Origin: Acidobacteriota bacterium
GTDB taxonomy: Bacteria > Acidobacteriota > Vicinamibacteria > Vicinamibacterales > UBA8438
Length of the DNA stretch: 64,000 nt
Assembly: GCA_009838525.1 (NCBI GenBank)
Contig: VXRJ01000022.1
Span: 1-64,000 of the forward strand
Reading direction: 5' to 3'
The notes beneath the pieces were generated by a model. It saw only the letters and a list, made by a program, of their open reading frames with translations, made no database searches and was not told the origin of the DNA. The translations under genes were made by a program, and so were the position numbers. Position 1 is the first letter of the stretch; the number at the start of each line of letters is the position of its first letter. This document shows, piece by piece, positions 29,987 through 38,714 of the stretch.

Positions 29987-30029
29987 TACATTTATGTATA
30001 TTCCATGACTAAAATATACATAAATGTAT
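29987..30029. promoter_or_regulatory. Second palindrome pair, probable sigma54 enhancer
   Basis: TACATTTATGTA (29987-29998) and ATACATAAATGTAT (30016-30029) share TACA-N4-TGTA with the first site at 29797, and their centres are again 30 bases apart, about three helical turns. They lie about 150-190 bases before the expected glnK transcription start, the usual distance for upstream activating sequences of a sigma54 activator. The gap 29785-30150 shows nothing else convincing. Confidence 0.6.
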
Positions 30030-30150
30030 TTCTTCCTTGGGGGCGCCCTGCCGGGGATTCACCGTGCGGCGCGTCGTCGCGGGCGTTTTGACCCCGGCAG
30101 CCCACGGCTGATTGGCTCCGGGGCTCCAAAGAACCAGTGCTTGGCGAGAG

Positions 30151-30169
30151 TTGGCACGGATATTGCTTT
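30151..30169 (+). promoter_or_regulatory. Sigma54 (-24/-12) promoter of glnK-amt
   Basis: TTGGCACGGATATTGCTTT matches the sigma54 consensus TGGCACG-N4-TTGC essentially exactly, with GG at 30153-30154 and GC at 30165-30166, ten bases between. The expected start of transcription near 30178 leaves a leader of about 97 bases before glnK. Confidence 0.9.
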
Positions 30170-30187
30170 AGTGCACTGGCAACGTAG

Positions 30188-30613
<426 letters not shown>

Positions 30614-30648
30614 GCAACCACCCCACGACCAGGAGCAGGGAACCACTC

Positions 30649-31986
30649 ATGACACACGCAGTTCGTCACTCACTCGCCCGTTTCGGCCGCGTCGCCTTGC
30701 CGGCGCTCCTCCTCGTGGCGCTGGCGCCTGCCGCCGCGTTCGCGCAGGACGACGTGACGGCCGAGATGTTCGCCGTCAACAACACCTGGATGCTGGTGGC
30801 CACGTTCCTGGTGTTCATCATGCACCTCGGCTTCGCGTGCCTGGAGTCGGGAATGACGCAGGCCAAGAACACGGTCAACATCCTGTTCAAGAACACCGGC
30901 GTCATCTCGATCGGGTTGCTCACCTACGCGTTCGTAGGTTTCAACCTGATGTATCCCGGTGACTTTTCGATCGGCCAGTTCTTCGGCTTTGCCGGGTTCG
31001 GCATCGACGCCGGCGCCGAAGGCATCACCAGTGCCTATAACCCGGGATACACCTACTGGACCGACTTCATCTTCCAGGCGATGTTCGCCGCCACCGCCGC
31101 CACCATCGTCTCCGGCGCCGTGGCGGAACGAATCAAGCTCGGCTCCTTCCTGGTCTTCACGACCATCTATGTCGCAATCATTTATCCGATTGCGGGCTCC
31201 TGGAAATGGGGCGGCGGCTGGCTCGATCAGATGGGCTTCTACGATTTCGCCGGATCGACGCTGGTCCACTCCGTGGGCGGCTGGGGCGCGCTGGCCGGTG
31301 TAATCGTGCTCGGACCGCGGCTCGGGAAGTATGTCGCCGGCAAGGTGCGGCCCATCGCGGGCCACAGCATGCCCCTTGCCACCATCGGCGTTTTCCTGCT
31401 CTGGCTCGGCTGGTTCGGGTTCAACGGCGGTTCGGTGCTGAGCGCCGATCCGGGACTCGTTTCGCTGGTGTTCGTCACCACCGCGCTCGCAGCGGCGGCC
31501 GGCGTCGTCGGCGCGATGATCGGCTCGTGGTCGGTCCAGCACAAGCCGGACCTGTCGATGGTGCTGAACGGATCGCTCGCCGGCCTGGTCGGCATCACGG
31601 CGGGCGCCGACACGGTCAGCGTCAACGCGGCGATGGTCATCGGCCTGATCGCCGGATTCATCGTCGTCGCTGCGGTCATCCTGATCGACCGGGCGCAACT
31701 CGACGATCCGGTGGGCGCGATATCGGTCCACCTCGTCTGCGGCGTCTGGGGGACCCTCGCGGTCGGGATCTTCAGCGTCAACCCGGACCACTCGTTCGTC
31801 ACGCAGCTTATCGGCGTCCTTGCCTACGGCGCCATCTCCCTGCCGGCAGCCCTGGTGATCTTCTACGCGCTGAAGGCAACCATGGGGCTCCGCGTCAGCG
31901 AGAACGAGGAACGGATGGGCCTCGACGTCGGCGAGCACGGAATGGAGGCCTACGGGGGCTTCCAGATTCAGCACCTGCATCAGTAA
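30649..31986 (+). CDS. amtB: Ammonium transporter
   Basis: A 445-residue Amt channel. A cleaved signal peptide (ending near AAAFAQ) precedes eleven hydrophobic helices. Family marks are the ACLESGMTQAKNTVNILFKN and DFAGSTLVHSVGGWGALAG segments, the second holding the first pore His, and HLVCGVWGTLAVGIF, with the second. The C-terminal tail that interacts with GlnK is present. It is the second gene of the sigma54-driven operon, 35 bases after glnK. Confidence 0.96.
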   Translation: MTHAVRHSLARFGRVALPALLLVALAPAAAFAQDDVTAEMFAVNNTWMLVATFLVFIMHLGFACLESGMTQAKNTVNILFKNTGVISIGLLTYAFVGFNLMYPGDFSIGQFFGFAGFGIDAGAEGITSAYNPGYTYWTDFIFQAMFAATAATIVSGAVAERIKLGSFLVFTTIYVAIIYPIAGSWKWGGGWLDQMGFYDFAGSTLVHSVGGWGALAGVIVLGPRLGKYVAGKVRPIAGHSMPLATIGVFLLWLGWFGFNGGSVLSADPGLVSLVFVTTALAAAAGVVGAMIGSWSVQHKPDLSMVLNGSLAGLVGITAGADTVSVNAAMVIGLIAGFIVVAAVILIDRAQLDDPVGAISVHLVCGVWGTLAVGIFSVNPDHSFVTQLIGVLAYGAISLPAALVIFYALKATMGLRVSENEERMGLDVGEHGMEAYGGFQIQHLHQ

Positions 31987-32012
31987 TTCACGCTTCAGGG
32001 AGGAACAGACAG

Positions 32013-32834
32013 ATGAGCACTACTCTTCGCAACACAACCATCGCCCTCGCGGTCTTCGCCGCGGCCGGCCTCTTCGCGAGTCCCGCCGCGGCACAGAACG
32101 GCGGCAACATCAGCCTGAGCAGCGGCGTCGATGTCGTCAGCGACTACTACTTCCGCGGCATCGTGCAGGAAACGGGCGGCTTCATCGCCCAGCCGACCCT
32201 CGAGGGAAGCATGAGCTTCGGAAACGCGTCGATCACGGCCGGCACCTGGAGCAGTCTCCACTCGGTCGGCGACGAGGGTTTCACGGGAGCGCCTCAGAGC
32301 TTCTACGAAACCGACTTCTACGCCGGGATCGGAGCGTCCGCCGGAATGGTCGGCTTCGATGTCACTTACACCGCCTACATGAGCCCGCGCGGAAGCTGGG
32401 GCACGACCAAGGAGCTGGCCCTCGGGCTGAGCGTGGATGACGGCTACATCAGCCCCTATCTGACGGTCGCGGCGGAGCTCTCGGGCGGCGCCGACGGCTA
32501 CGACACCGGGAACTACCTGGAGTTCGGCATCGAACCGGCGGCGCCTCTCGCCGACGCGCCCGTCAGCCTGTCCTTCCCGGTCGCCATCGGCATGAGCCTG
32601 AGCGACTACTACCAGTACGAGAGCGCGCCGGGCGTCATCTCCGACAGCGGGTTCGGCTTCCTGTCAGCCGGTGCGGCGCTCGGCATCCCGCTCGCCGTCC
32701 CGGAGCAGTACGGCTCGTGGGAATTGGGAATCGGCCTGACCGCCCTGGTGCTGGGTGAGGGCGCCCATGCCATCGACGGCGGTGACAGCAGCACGAAGCT
32801 GCTGGCGACGTTCGGCCTGAGTCTCGGCTACTAG
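32013..32834 (+). CDS. TorF-type putative outer-membrane porin, copy 1
   Basis: A 273-residue predicted beta-barrel with a signal peptide (cleavage near PAAAQNGG). The opening LSSGVDVVSDYYFRGI, alternating strands with aromatic girdles and the C-terminal LLATFGLSLGY with a final Tyr are typical. This family (TIGR02001/TorF) is often found beside glnK-amt, suggesting passage of ammonium or small nitrogen compounds, not proved. AGGGAGG lies nine bases before ATG. Two hairpins follow it. The paralogue starts 193 bases downstream. Confidence 0.82.
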   Translation: MSTTLRNTTIALAVFAAAGLFASPAAAQNGGNISLSSGVDVVSDYYFRGIVQETGGFIAQPTLEGSMSFGNASITAGTWSSLHSVGDEGFTGAPQSFYETDFYAGIGASAGMVGFDVTYTAYMSPRGSWGTTKELALGLSVDDGYISPYLTVAAELSGGADGYDTGNYLEFGIEPAAPLADAPVSLSFPVAIGMSLSDYYQYESAPGVISDSGFGFLSAGAALGIPLAVPEQYGSWELGIGLTALVLGEGAHAIDGGDSSTKLLATFGLSLGY

Positions 32835-32849
32835 CAGGCCCTGTAGCAC

Positions 32850-32925
32850 GACTCTGCTGTCCTCCTCTGCAGAGTCCGACCGGGGGACCGAAGGCTTGAC
32901 CCACCTTCGGTCCCCTTCTTTCTGT
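32850..32925 (+). terminator. Tandem hairpins ending the glnK-amt-porin unit
   Basis: First hairpin: GACTCTGC (32850-32857) with GCAGAGTC (32869-32876). Second: a perfect 12-bp stem GGGGACCGAAGG (32883-32894) with CCTTCGGTCCCC (32904-32915), followed by a T-rich tail. The second is a strong rho-independent terminator candidate separating the sigma54 operon from the second porin and glnD. Confidence 0.85.
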
Positions 32926-33027
32926 TTCCTGCTTGTGGGCCGCTTGGTAAGATACGCTGGTTTGTCGTCATCGCAGCAGCCTGGCTTGTGCAGGGCCCGG
33001 ACAAATCCCGCGAGGAGGCTATTCGAA

Positions 33028-33897
33028 ATGAACTGGCGAGGGGGCGGTGCAGCCCGAATGTGCGCGACAGTGGTGGTGGCGGGCATTGGAATCGGCGCGC
33101 TGGCGCCGCAATCGGCGCTGGCGCAGGGAGGCGACAGCCGCGCCTCCGCCACCATCGGCATGGACTTCAGCCACGCGTACCTCTTCCGTGGCATCAAGCA
33201 GGAGACCGGAGGCCTGATTGCCCAGCCCTACGCCGACGCTTCGTTCTCGCTGCTGCAGCGCGACGAAGGATTGACCGGGGTCACGTTCACGATCGGTACC
33301 TGGAACAGCCTGCACACCGGCGAGACGGGCGCCGACGGCCCGGCCCTCAACGTGAAGCCGTGGTACGAGTCGGACTTCTTCACCGGCTTCGGGTTCGGAT
33401 TCGACAACTGGAGCGCCGGCCTCACCTACACGTCGTACCTCAGTCCGAACGACAGCTTCTCCACCGTGCACGAACTGGCGCTGACGCTCGCGATGGACGA
33501 CAGCGACCTGCTGCGGTTTCCCATGTCGCCTCACGTCGGCCTGGCGATTGAAATGGATGGCCAGGCGGACGGCGGGGCAAGCGAGGGCGTATACGTCGAA
33601 CTCGGGGTCGAGCCGGCCATGGAAATCCTGGACGGAAGAGTCACGCTCGCGCTGCCCGCCACCCTGGGTCTCAGCCTGACGAACTACTACGAGGATGGCG
33701 CCGGCGCCGACGACCGGTTCGGCTTCTTCGACCTCGGCCTCGTGGCCAGCATGCCGCTTTCGGTGCCGGAGGGCTACGGCGCCTGGGAACTGACGGGCGG
33801 CGTGCACGCACTGCTGCTCGGCGGCTATCTCGAAACGCTGAACGACGGCAACGAAGTGCAGGTCGTCGGCTCCATCGGCTTCAGCGTCGGCTACTGA
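33028..33897 (+). CDS. TorF-type putative outer-membrane porin, copy 2
   Basis: A 289-residue paralogue of the porin just upstream. It shares the FRGI-QETGG-IAQP opening (here YLFRGIKQETGGLIAQP), the TIGTWNSLHTGE segment against TAGTWSSLHSVG, and a C-terminal GSIGFSVGY. A signal peptide ends near SALAQ. The start has GAGGAGG nine bases upstream. It lies after a strong terminator, so it has its own promoter, and it may be expressed with glnD, whose first start is 29 bases away. Confidence 0.82.
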   Translation: MNWRGGGAARMCATVVVAGIGIGALAPQSALAQGGDSRASATIGMDFSHAYLFRGIKQETGGLIAQPYADASFSLLQRDEGLTGVTFTIGTWNSLHTGETGADGPALNVKPWYESDFFTGFGFGFDNWSAGLTYTSYLSPNDSFSTVHELALTLAMDDSDLLRFPMSPHVGLAIEMDGQADGGASEGVYVELGVEPAMEILDGRVTLALPATLGLSLTNYYEDGAGADDRFGFFDLGLVASMPLSVPEGYGAWELTGGVHALLLGGYLETLNDGNEVQVVGSIGFSVGY

Positions 33898-33925
33898 TGG
33901 CGCGCTAACAGGCGACCACCTTGCG

Positions 33926-36526
33926 TTGATCGACTCCGCGATGCTCCCCACGAACCACGCCGCGCCGATCGACGCCGGCGGAATTGCCCTTGGGCCGACC
34001 TGGCGGTCGCAACTCGACGCGGCCCGGGAGGAGTTGAAGGAAAACACCCGGGATGCGCGCGGCGGCATCCGCTGGCTCGGACGCTACACATCACGGATCG
34101 ACGACATCCTCCGCGGCATCTATCGTGCCGCCGACGCCGTCACCGACACGCCGTGCGCCCTGATTCCCATCGGCGGGTACGGCCGGCGTCACCTCTGCCT
34201 CCACTCCGACATCGACTTGCTGATAGTCCTCGATGGTGAGATCGGGGCGACGGAAGAGAAGTTCATCAGCGCGATCCTGCACCCGCTCTGGGACCTCGGG
34301 TTTGAAGTAGGCCACCAGATCCGACGCTTCGACGAACTCGCACAGCCCGAGGTGGACAACCCGGAGTACCTGACGGCGCTCATGGAGGCGCGCTTCCTGG
34401 AAGGGGACCGCGCCCTGTTCGGGCGGGTGGCCGACACCTGCCTGGCGAACGGCTCGGTCTGGCGCCCGGCCATGCGCAAGGCCCTGGTCGATCTGATCAA
34501 GCAGCGTCTGTCGCGATTCAACCACACCGTGTTTCACCTGGAGCCAGACGTCAAGGATTCGCCGGGCGGGCTGCGCGACGCGACCGCGATCCGACTGCTC
34601 CAGGGGATGGAGCAAGACCGGCCGTACGACACCTACGTGGATCCCGGACGCCTCGCCGAAGCCGAGGACTTCATGCTGCGGGTCCGCTCCGTCCTGCACA
34701 TGGAGCGCAAGCGCAACGCCAACGTGCTGGAGCACGGGTTGCAGGAAGCGGTGGCCCAGGCGTTCGGTTCGCCCGGCGAGCAGCCGGGACGGCAGGTCGA
34801 GCGGCTGATGAGCACTTACTACCATCACGCCCGGCGCATCAACCGATCCCTGCAGACGCTGCTCAAGGCCGCCACCGCGCCCGAAGACGCCGACACTGCG
34901 GTGGAGCCGATCGACGACGACCTCGTGCAGGCATGGGACGGCATCCGCTTCGCCGACGGAACTCGCGCGTCGCTGCAACCACGCATCTGGCTGCGCCCGT
35001 TCGAGGAAGCGCTCGCGCGGGACTCGACCGTGTCGGAACAGGTGCTCACCTGCGTCGAACGGCATGGCGAGCGCTACATGCCGGAGGCCTTCTTTCCGAC
35101 AGACCGGGAGCGCGATCAGTTGCTGGACCTGCTCCGCCCGCGCCCCGGGCTCTATGACCGGCTGGAAGAGATGCACAGCCGCGGCCTGCTGGGCCGGATG
35201 TTTCCGGAGTTCCAGAAGATCTACTGCCACGTGACGCGCGACTTCTACCATCGGTACACGGTCGACGAGCACACCCTCCGCGCGATCCGCAACGTGGAGC
35301 ATCTCTGCACGCCGATGACGCACAGCCGGAAACGGTTCGCCGGGCTGCTCCGGGAACTGGATGAGCCGGAGCTGCTGGTGCTCGCGCTGATGTTCCACGA
35401 CGTCGGCAAGTGGACGAACCGGAACCACGCCGAAGAAGGCGTCCGGATGGCGAACGACGCGATGCGGCGCCTTCGCCTGCCGGAACGGTCGCGGCAGATG
35501 GTCGAGTTCCTGATACGCCACCATCTGCAAATGTCCGTCGTTGCGTTCCGGCGCGACGCCGAGGATCCCGACACGGTGATCGGCTTCACACGGCTCGTCG
35601 GAACCGAGGAGCGGCTGAAGCTGCTGACGCTCCTGACCCTGGCCGATGTCGACGCGGTGAGCCCCGGCGTGCTGACCCCGTGGAAGGAAGAAATGCTCTG
35701 GCGGCTCTACGTCGAGAGCTACAACCAGTTGACGCTCGGCTATGGCGACGACTCGATCGACCACGACGAAGTCGCGCGGATCGCGCTGAACGTGCAGCGT
35801 CCGGACGACATAACGGAGGCGGAGCTCACGTCGTACCTCGAGGGGTTTCCGCAGCGCTACCTCCGGCTCGTGGACGGCCCGGTGGTCTACGACCACCTTC
35901 GCCTGGCCAGGGACCTGAAGCCCGGCATCGTAAGACCGATCCTCAAGACGCATGAGACGTCGTGGGAATTGAGCGCCATCGCGCTCGATCAGCCGCGCCT
36001 CTTCTCGAACATCTGCGGGGTGCTGTCGTTCTTCGGAATGGACATCATGCGAGGCCACGTGATGAGCAATCAGCATGGCGTGGCGCTCGATATCTTCGAG
36101 TTCGAGGACCGCGAGAAGTTCCTCACCCTGAACCCGTCCGCGCGCGACGAGCTGGAGGCCCTGCTCGACGACGTCATCGGCGGACGGGTGGTGATCGATG
36201 AGAAGCTGAAGGGCCGTTGGCGGGCCGGCCGGAAGAAGCTGCCGGTCGAGCAGATAACGCCCCACGTGCACTACAACAACCACTACTCGAAGCGCTTTAC
36301 GGTGGTGGAAATGGTCGCGCCGAACGGATGGGGGCTTCTCTACCGGGTAAGCCGCGCGATCGCGGACAGCGGTTGTTCGATCGATCTGGTGCTGATCAAC
36401 ACCGAGGGAACGAAGGCGCTGGACGTCTTCCACCTGACGGAGCAGGGCGGCAAACTGACCGAGGAGACACAGGAGCGTTTGAAGGCGGACCTGGAGGAAA
36501 CGCTCGGGGCGGCGGCGAATCACTGA
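33926..36526 (+). CDS. glnD: Bifunctional PII uridylyltransferase / uridylyl-removing enzyme
   Basis: An 866-residue glutamine sensor that uridylylates PII when glutamine is low and removes the groups when it is high. The nucleotidyltransferase motif is GGYGRRHLCLHSDIDLLIV (about 75-93); the HD hydrolase part has RAIRNVEHL and LMFHDVGKWTNRNHAEEG. Two ACT domains occupy the C-terminal 190 residues, beginning near ELSAIALDQPRLF and FTVVEMVAPNGWGLL. The start is TTG at 33926 or ATG at 33941. Both GlnB and GlnK carry its target Tyr51. Confidence 0.95.
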   Translation: MIDSAMLPTNHAAPIDAGGIALGPTWRSQLDAAREELKENTRDARGGIRWLGRYTSRIDDILRGIYRAADAVTDTPCALIPIGGYGRRHLCLHSDIDLLIVLDGEIGATEEKFISAILHPLWDLGFEVGHQIRRFDELAQPEVDNPEYLTALMEARFLEGDRALFGRVADTCLANGSVWRPAMRKALVDLIKQRLSRFNHTVFHLEPDVKDSPGGLRDATAIRLLQGMEQDRPYDTYVDPGRLAEAEDFMLRVRSVLHMERKRNANVLEHGLQEAVAQAFGSPGEQPGRQVERLMSTYYHHARRINRSLQTLLKAATAPEDADTAVEPIDDDLVQAWDGIRFADGTRASLQPRIWLRPFEEALARDSTVSEQVLTCVERHGERYMPEAFFPTDRERDQLLDLLRPRPGLYDRLEEMHSRGLLGRMFPEFQKIYCHVTRDFYHRYTVDEHTLRAIRNVEHLCTPMTHSRKRFAGLLRELDEPELLVLALMFHDVGKWTNRNHAEEGVRMANDAMRRLRLPERSRQMVEFLIRHHLQMSVVAFRRDAEDPDTVIGFTRLVGTEERLKLLTLLTLADVDAVSPGVLTPWKEEMLWRLYVESYNQLTLGYGDDSIDHDEVARIALNVQRPDDITEAELTSYLEGFPQRYLRLVDGPVVYDHLRLARDLKPGIVRPILKTHETSWELSAIALDQPRLFSNICGVLSFFGMDIMRGHVMSNQHGVALDIFEFEDREKFLTLNPSARDELEALLDDVIGGRVVIDEKLKGRWRAGRKKLPVEQITPHVHYNNHYSKRFTVVEMVAPNGWGLLYRVSRAIADSGCSIDLVLINTEGTKALDVFHLTEQGGKLTEETQERLKADLEETLGAAANH

Positions 36527-36564
36527 GCGGCGCTCTACCGAGGGCCTTCTGGACGAACGACGGC

Positions 36565-36897
36565 ATGAAACTGATCAAGGCGATTGTGAGACCGAACAAG
36601 GTCGACGAAATAAAGGACGCCCTCAACGAGGCGAACCTGTCGGGAATCACCGTGAGCGAGGTGCGGGGACACGGCCGGCAACGGGGTCACTCCTCCATCT
36701 ACCGTGGCCGGGAGTACGAGATCAGCCTGTTGCCCAAGGTGAAGATCGAAGTGGTCGTCGCGGACGACCAGGTCGAGACGGCGATCGACGCGATCATGGA
36801 TGTGGCGCGGACCGGCGAGATTGGCGACGGACGGATTTTCGTCCTGCCGGTCGAGCAGAGTTGCGTCATTCGGACGGGAGAGCGCGACGTCGTGTAG
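36565..36897 (+). CDS. glnB: PII nitrogen regulatory protein GlnB
   Basis: A 110-residue PII protein. The T-loop ends IYRGREY with Tyr51, the B-loop is [13 protein letters not shown], the C-loop VIRTGERD. It lies 38 bases after glnD and about 105 before glnA, the classical GlnB position, so it is likely the regulator of GlnE and GlnA. It shares the fold and all ligand loops with GlnK at 30275 but is clearly a different paralogue. Confidence 0.94.
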   Translation: MKLIKAIVRPNKVDEIKDALNEANLSGITVSEVRGHGRQRGHSSIYRGREYEISLLPKVKIEVVVADDQVETAIDAIMDVARTGEIGDGRIFVLPVEQSCVIRTGERDVV

Positions 36898-37004
36898 GCG
36901 TTGCGCCGCAGACGGCGGACAGGGTGTGCGCGCGGATGGTCGAACGTCGCGCGAGGAGGAACACCACGGAGTAGCGACCACCAACATGATGGAGAGGTAG
37001 CGGA

Positions 37005-38441
37005 ATGACAGCGAATGACGTGATGGCGAAGATCGAGGGGGAGGGGATCCGCGTTATCGATCTCCGGTTCATCGATCTGCCGGGACTGTGGCAGCACTTC
37101 ACGGTGTCCGCCAAGGAGTTTGCGGAAGACGTGTTCGAGGAGGGAATCGGCTTCGACGGATCGAGCATCCGCGGGTTCCAGGAGATCCAGGAGAGCGACA
37201 TGCTGCTCGTCCCGGATGCATCCTCCGCGTTCATGGATCCGTTCTCGGCCGAGCCGACGCTCTGCCTGATCTGCAACGTGAAGGACCCGGTGACCGGCGA
37301 GGACTACTCCCGCGACCCGCGCCACATCGCGCAAAAGGCGGAGAACTACCTGAAGTCGACCGGCATCGGCGACACTGCCTACTTCGGGCCGGAGCCGGAG
37401 TTCTTCATCTTTGATGACGTCCGGTTCGGGCAGGGCTACAACGAGGGCTACTACCACATCGACGCCGGCGAGGGTTTCTGGAACGCCGGACGTGTGGAGA
37501 ATCCGGACGGCGCCGGGAACTCCCGGAACCTCGGCTACAAGATCCGCTACAAGCAGGGGTACTTCCCGGTGCCCCCGATGGACAGCCACCAGGACCTGCG
37601 GACCGAGATGCTGCTCGCCCTCGAAGCGCTGGGCGTCGACATCGAGGTGCACCACCACGAGGTGGGAACCGCCGGCCAGGCAGAAATCGACATGCGGTTC
37701 GACTCGCTCGTCAACATGGGCGACAAGCTGCTGAAGTACAAGTACGCCGTCAAGAACGTCGCGCGGAAGCACGGCAAGACGGTTACGCTGATGCCGAAGC
37801 CGGTGTTCCAGGACAACGGCTCCGGCATGCACGTGCACCAGAGCATCTGGAAGAACGGCCGGAACCAGTTCTTCGCGGCCGGCACCTACGGCGACCTGAG
37901 CGAGACCGCCGTCCACTACATCGGCGGCATCCTCAAGCATGCGCCGGCGCTGCTCGCGCTGACCAATCCGACGACCAACTCGTACCGGCGCCTGGTGCCC
38001 GGCTACGAGGCTCCGATCAACCTCATCTACTCGATGCGGAACCGGAGCGCGGCCGTCCGGATCCCGGTCTACTCGAAGAGCGAGAAGGCGAAGCGGGTCG
38101 AGTGCCGGTTCCCGGATCCGACCTGCAACGGCTACCTTGCGTTCAGCGCCATGCTGATGGCGGGCCTCGACGGGGTCCAGAACAAGATCATGCCGCCGGA
38201 GCCGATGGACAAGGACCTGTACGACCTGCCGCCGGAGGAGCTGGGCAAGATCGAGAGTACGCCGGGCGACCTGTCGCAGGTGCTCGACGCGCTTGAGGCG
38301 GACCACGAGTTCCTGCTGAAGGGAGACGTTTTCACGCCCGACGTCATCGAGAACTGGATCTCCTACAAGCGCGAGAACGAAGTCGACGCGATCCGGTTGC
38401 GGCCCCACCCGTGGGAGTTCGCGCTCTACTTCGACATCTAG
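37005..38441 (+). CDS. glnA: Glutamine synthetase, type I
   Basis: A 478-residue GSI subunit. Active-site blocks are [60 protein letters not shown] and NRSAAVRIP. The adenylylation site [10 protein letters not shown], with its Tyr near residue 406, is present, so the enzyme belongs to the GSI-beta class regulated by GlnE, whose gene follows. It condenses ammonium with glutamate. GGAGAGG precedes the start. Confidence 0.97.
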   Translation: MTANDVMAKIEGEGIRVIDLRFIDLPGLWQHFTVSAKEFAEDVFEEGIGFDGSSIRGFQEIQESDMLLVPDASSAFMDPFSAEPTLCLICNVKDPVTGEDYSRDPRHIAQKAENYLKSTGIGDTAYFGPEPEFFIFDDVRFGQGYNEGYYHIDAGEGFWNAGRVENPDGAGNSRNLGYKIRYKQGYFPVPPMDSHQDLRTEMLLALEALGVDIEVHHHEVGTAGQAEIDMRFDSLVNMGDKLLKYKYAVKNVARKHGKTVTLMPKPVFQDNGSGMHVHQSIWKNGRNQFFAAGTYGDLSETAVHYIGGILKHAPALLALTNPTTNSYRRLVPGYEAPINLIYSMRNRSAAVRIPVYSKSEKAKRVECRFPDPTCNGYLAFSAMLMAGLDGVQNKIMPPEPMDKDLYDLPPEELGKIESTPGDLSQVLDALEADHEFLLKGDVFTPDVIENWISYKRENEVDAIRLRPHPWEFALYFDI

Positions 38442-38518
38442 GAGTTTGCTCCCGCGCGACCCAAGGGCGCGCTGGCGCGAACGACGTCGGCCGCAAGTTC
38501 GTCACCACCCGGTAGCCC

Positions 38519-38690
38519 GAGGCGTCATTGCCGGCGCCTCGGGCTACTGCCTTCCTGGCCCACCGGCCTTCCTGGTGCGCCGGCCTCCCGGGTGCGCCAG
38601 CCTCCTTGGTGCGCCGGCCTCCAGGCCGGCAACCATTCGTGCGCCCGCCAGCGCGCCGGCCTCCACGCCGAGGTTTGCACCAGCCCGCCC
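38519..38690. repeat. Tandem cluster of palindromic-repeat units
   Basis: Fills most of the 273-base gap between glnA and glnE. Several consecutive units of about 18 bases with GGTGCGCCGGCCTCC plus two to four variable bases are followed by the complete palindrome GCCGGCCTCCAGGCCGGC and further partial units. It also opens with CCTCGGGCTACTGCC, matching GTAGCCCGAGG just before it (a hairpin that may terminate glnA transcription). Confidence 0.8.
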
Positions 38691-38714
38691 GCTCCCTGAT
38701 ACTCCCCCTCAGGG

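Noticed and set aside
34091-36523. 810-codon minus-strand frame across glnD
   Set aside because: Antisense of clearly recognisable GlnD motifs, with no domain of its own.
38519-38690. CRISPR array
   Set aside because: The repeated units are about 18 bases, back to back, without unique spacers; they are tandem palindromic-repeat units.
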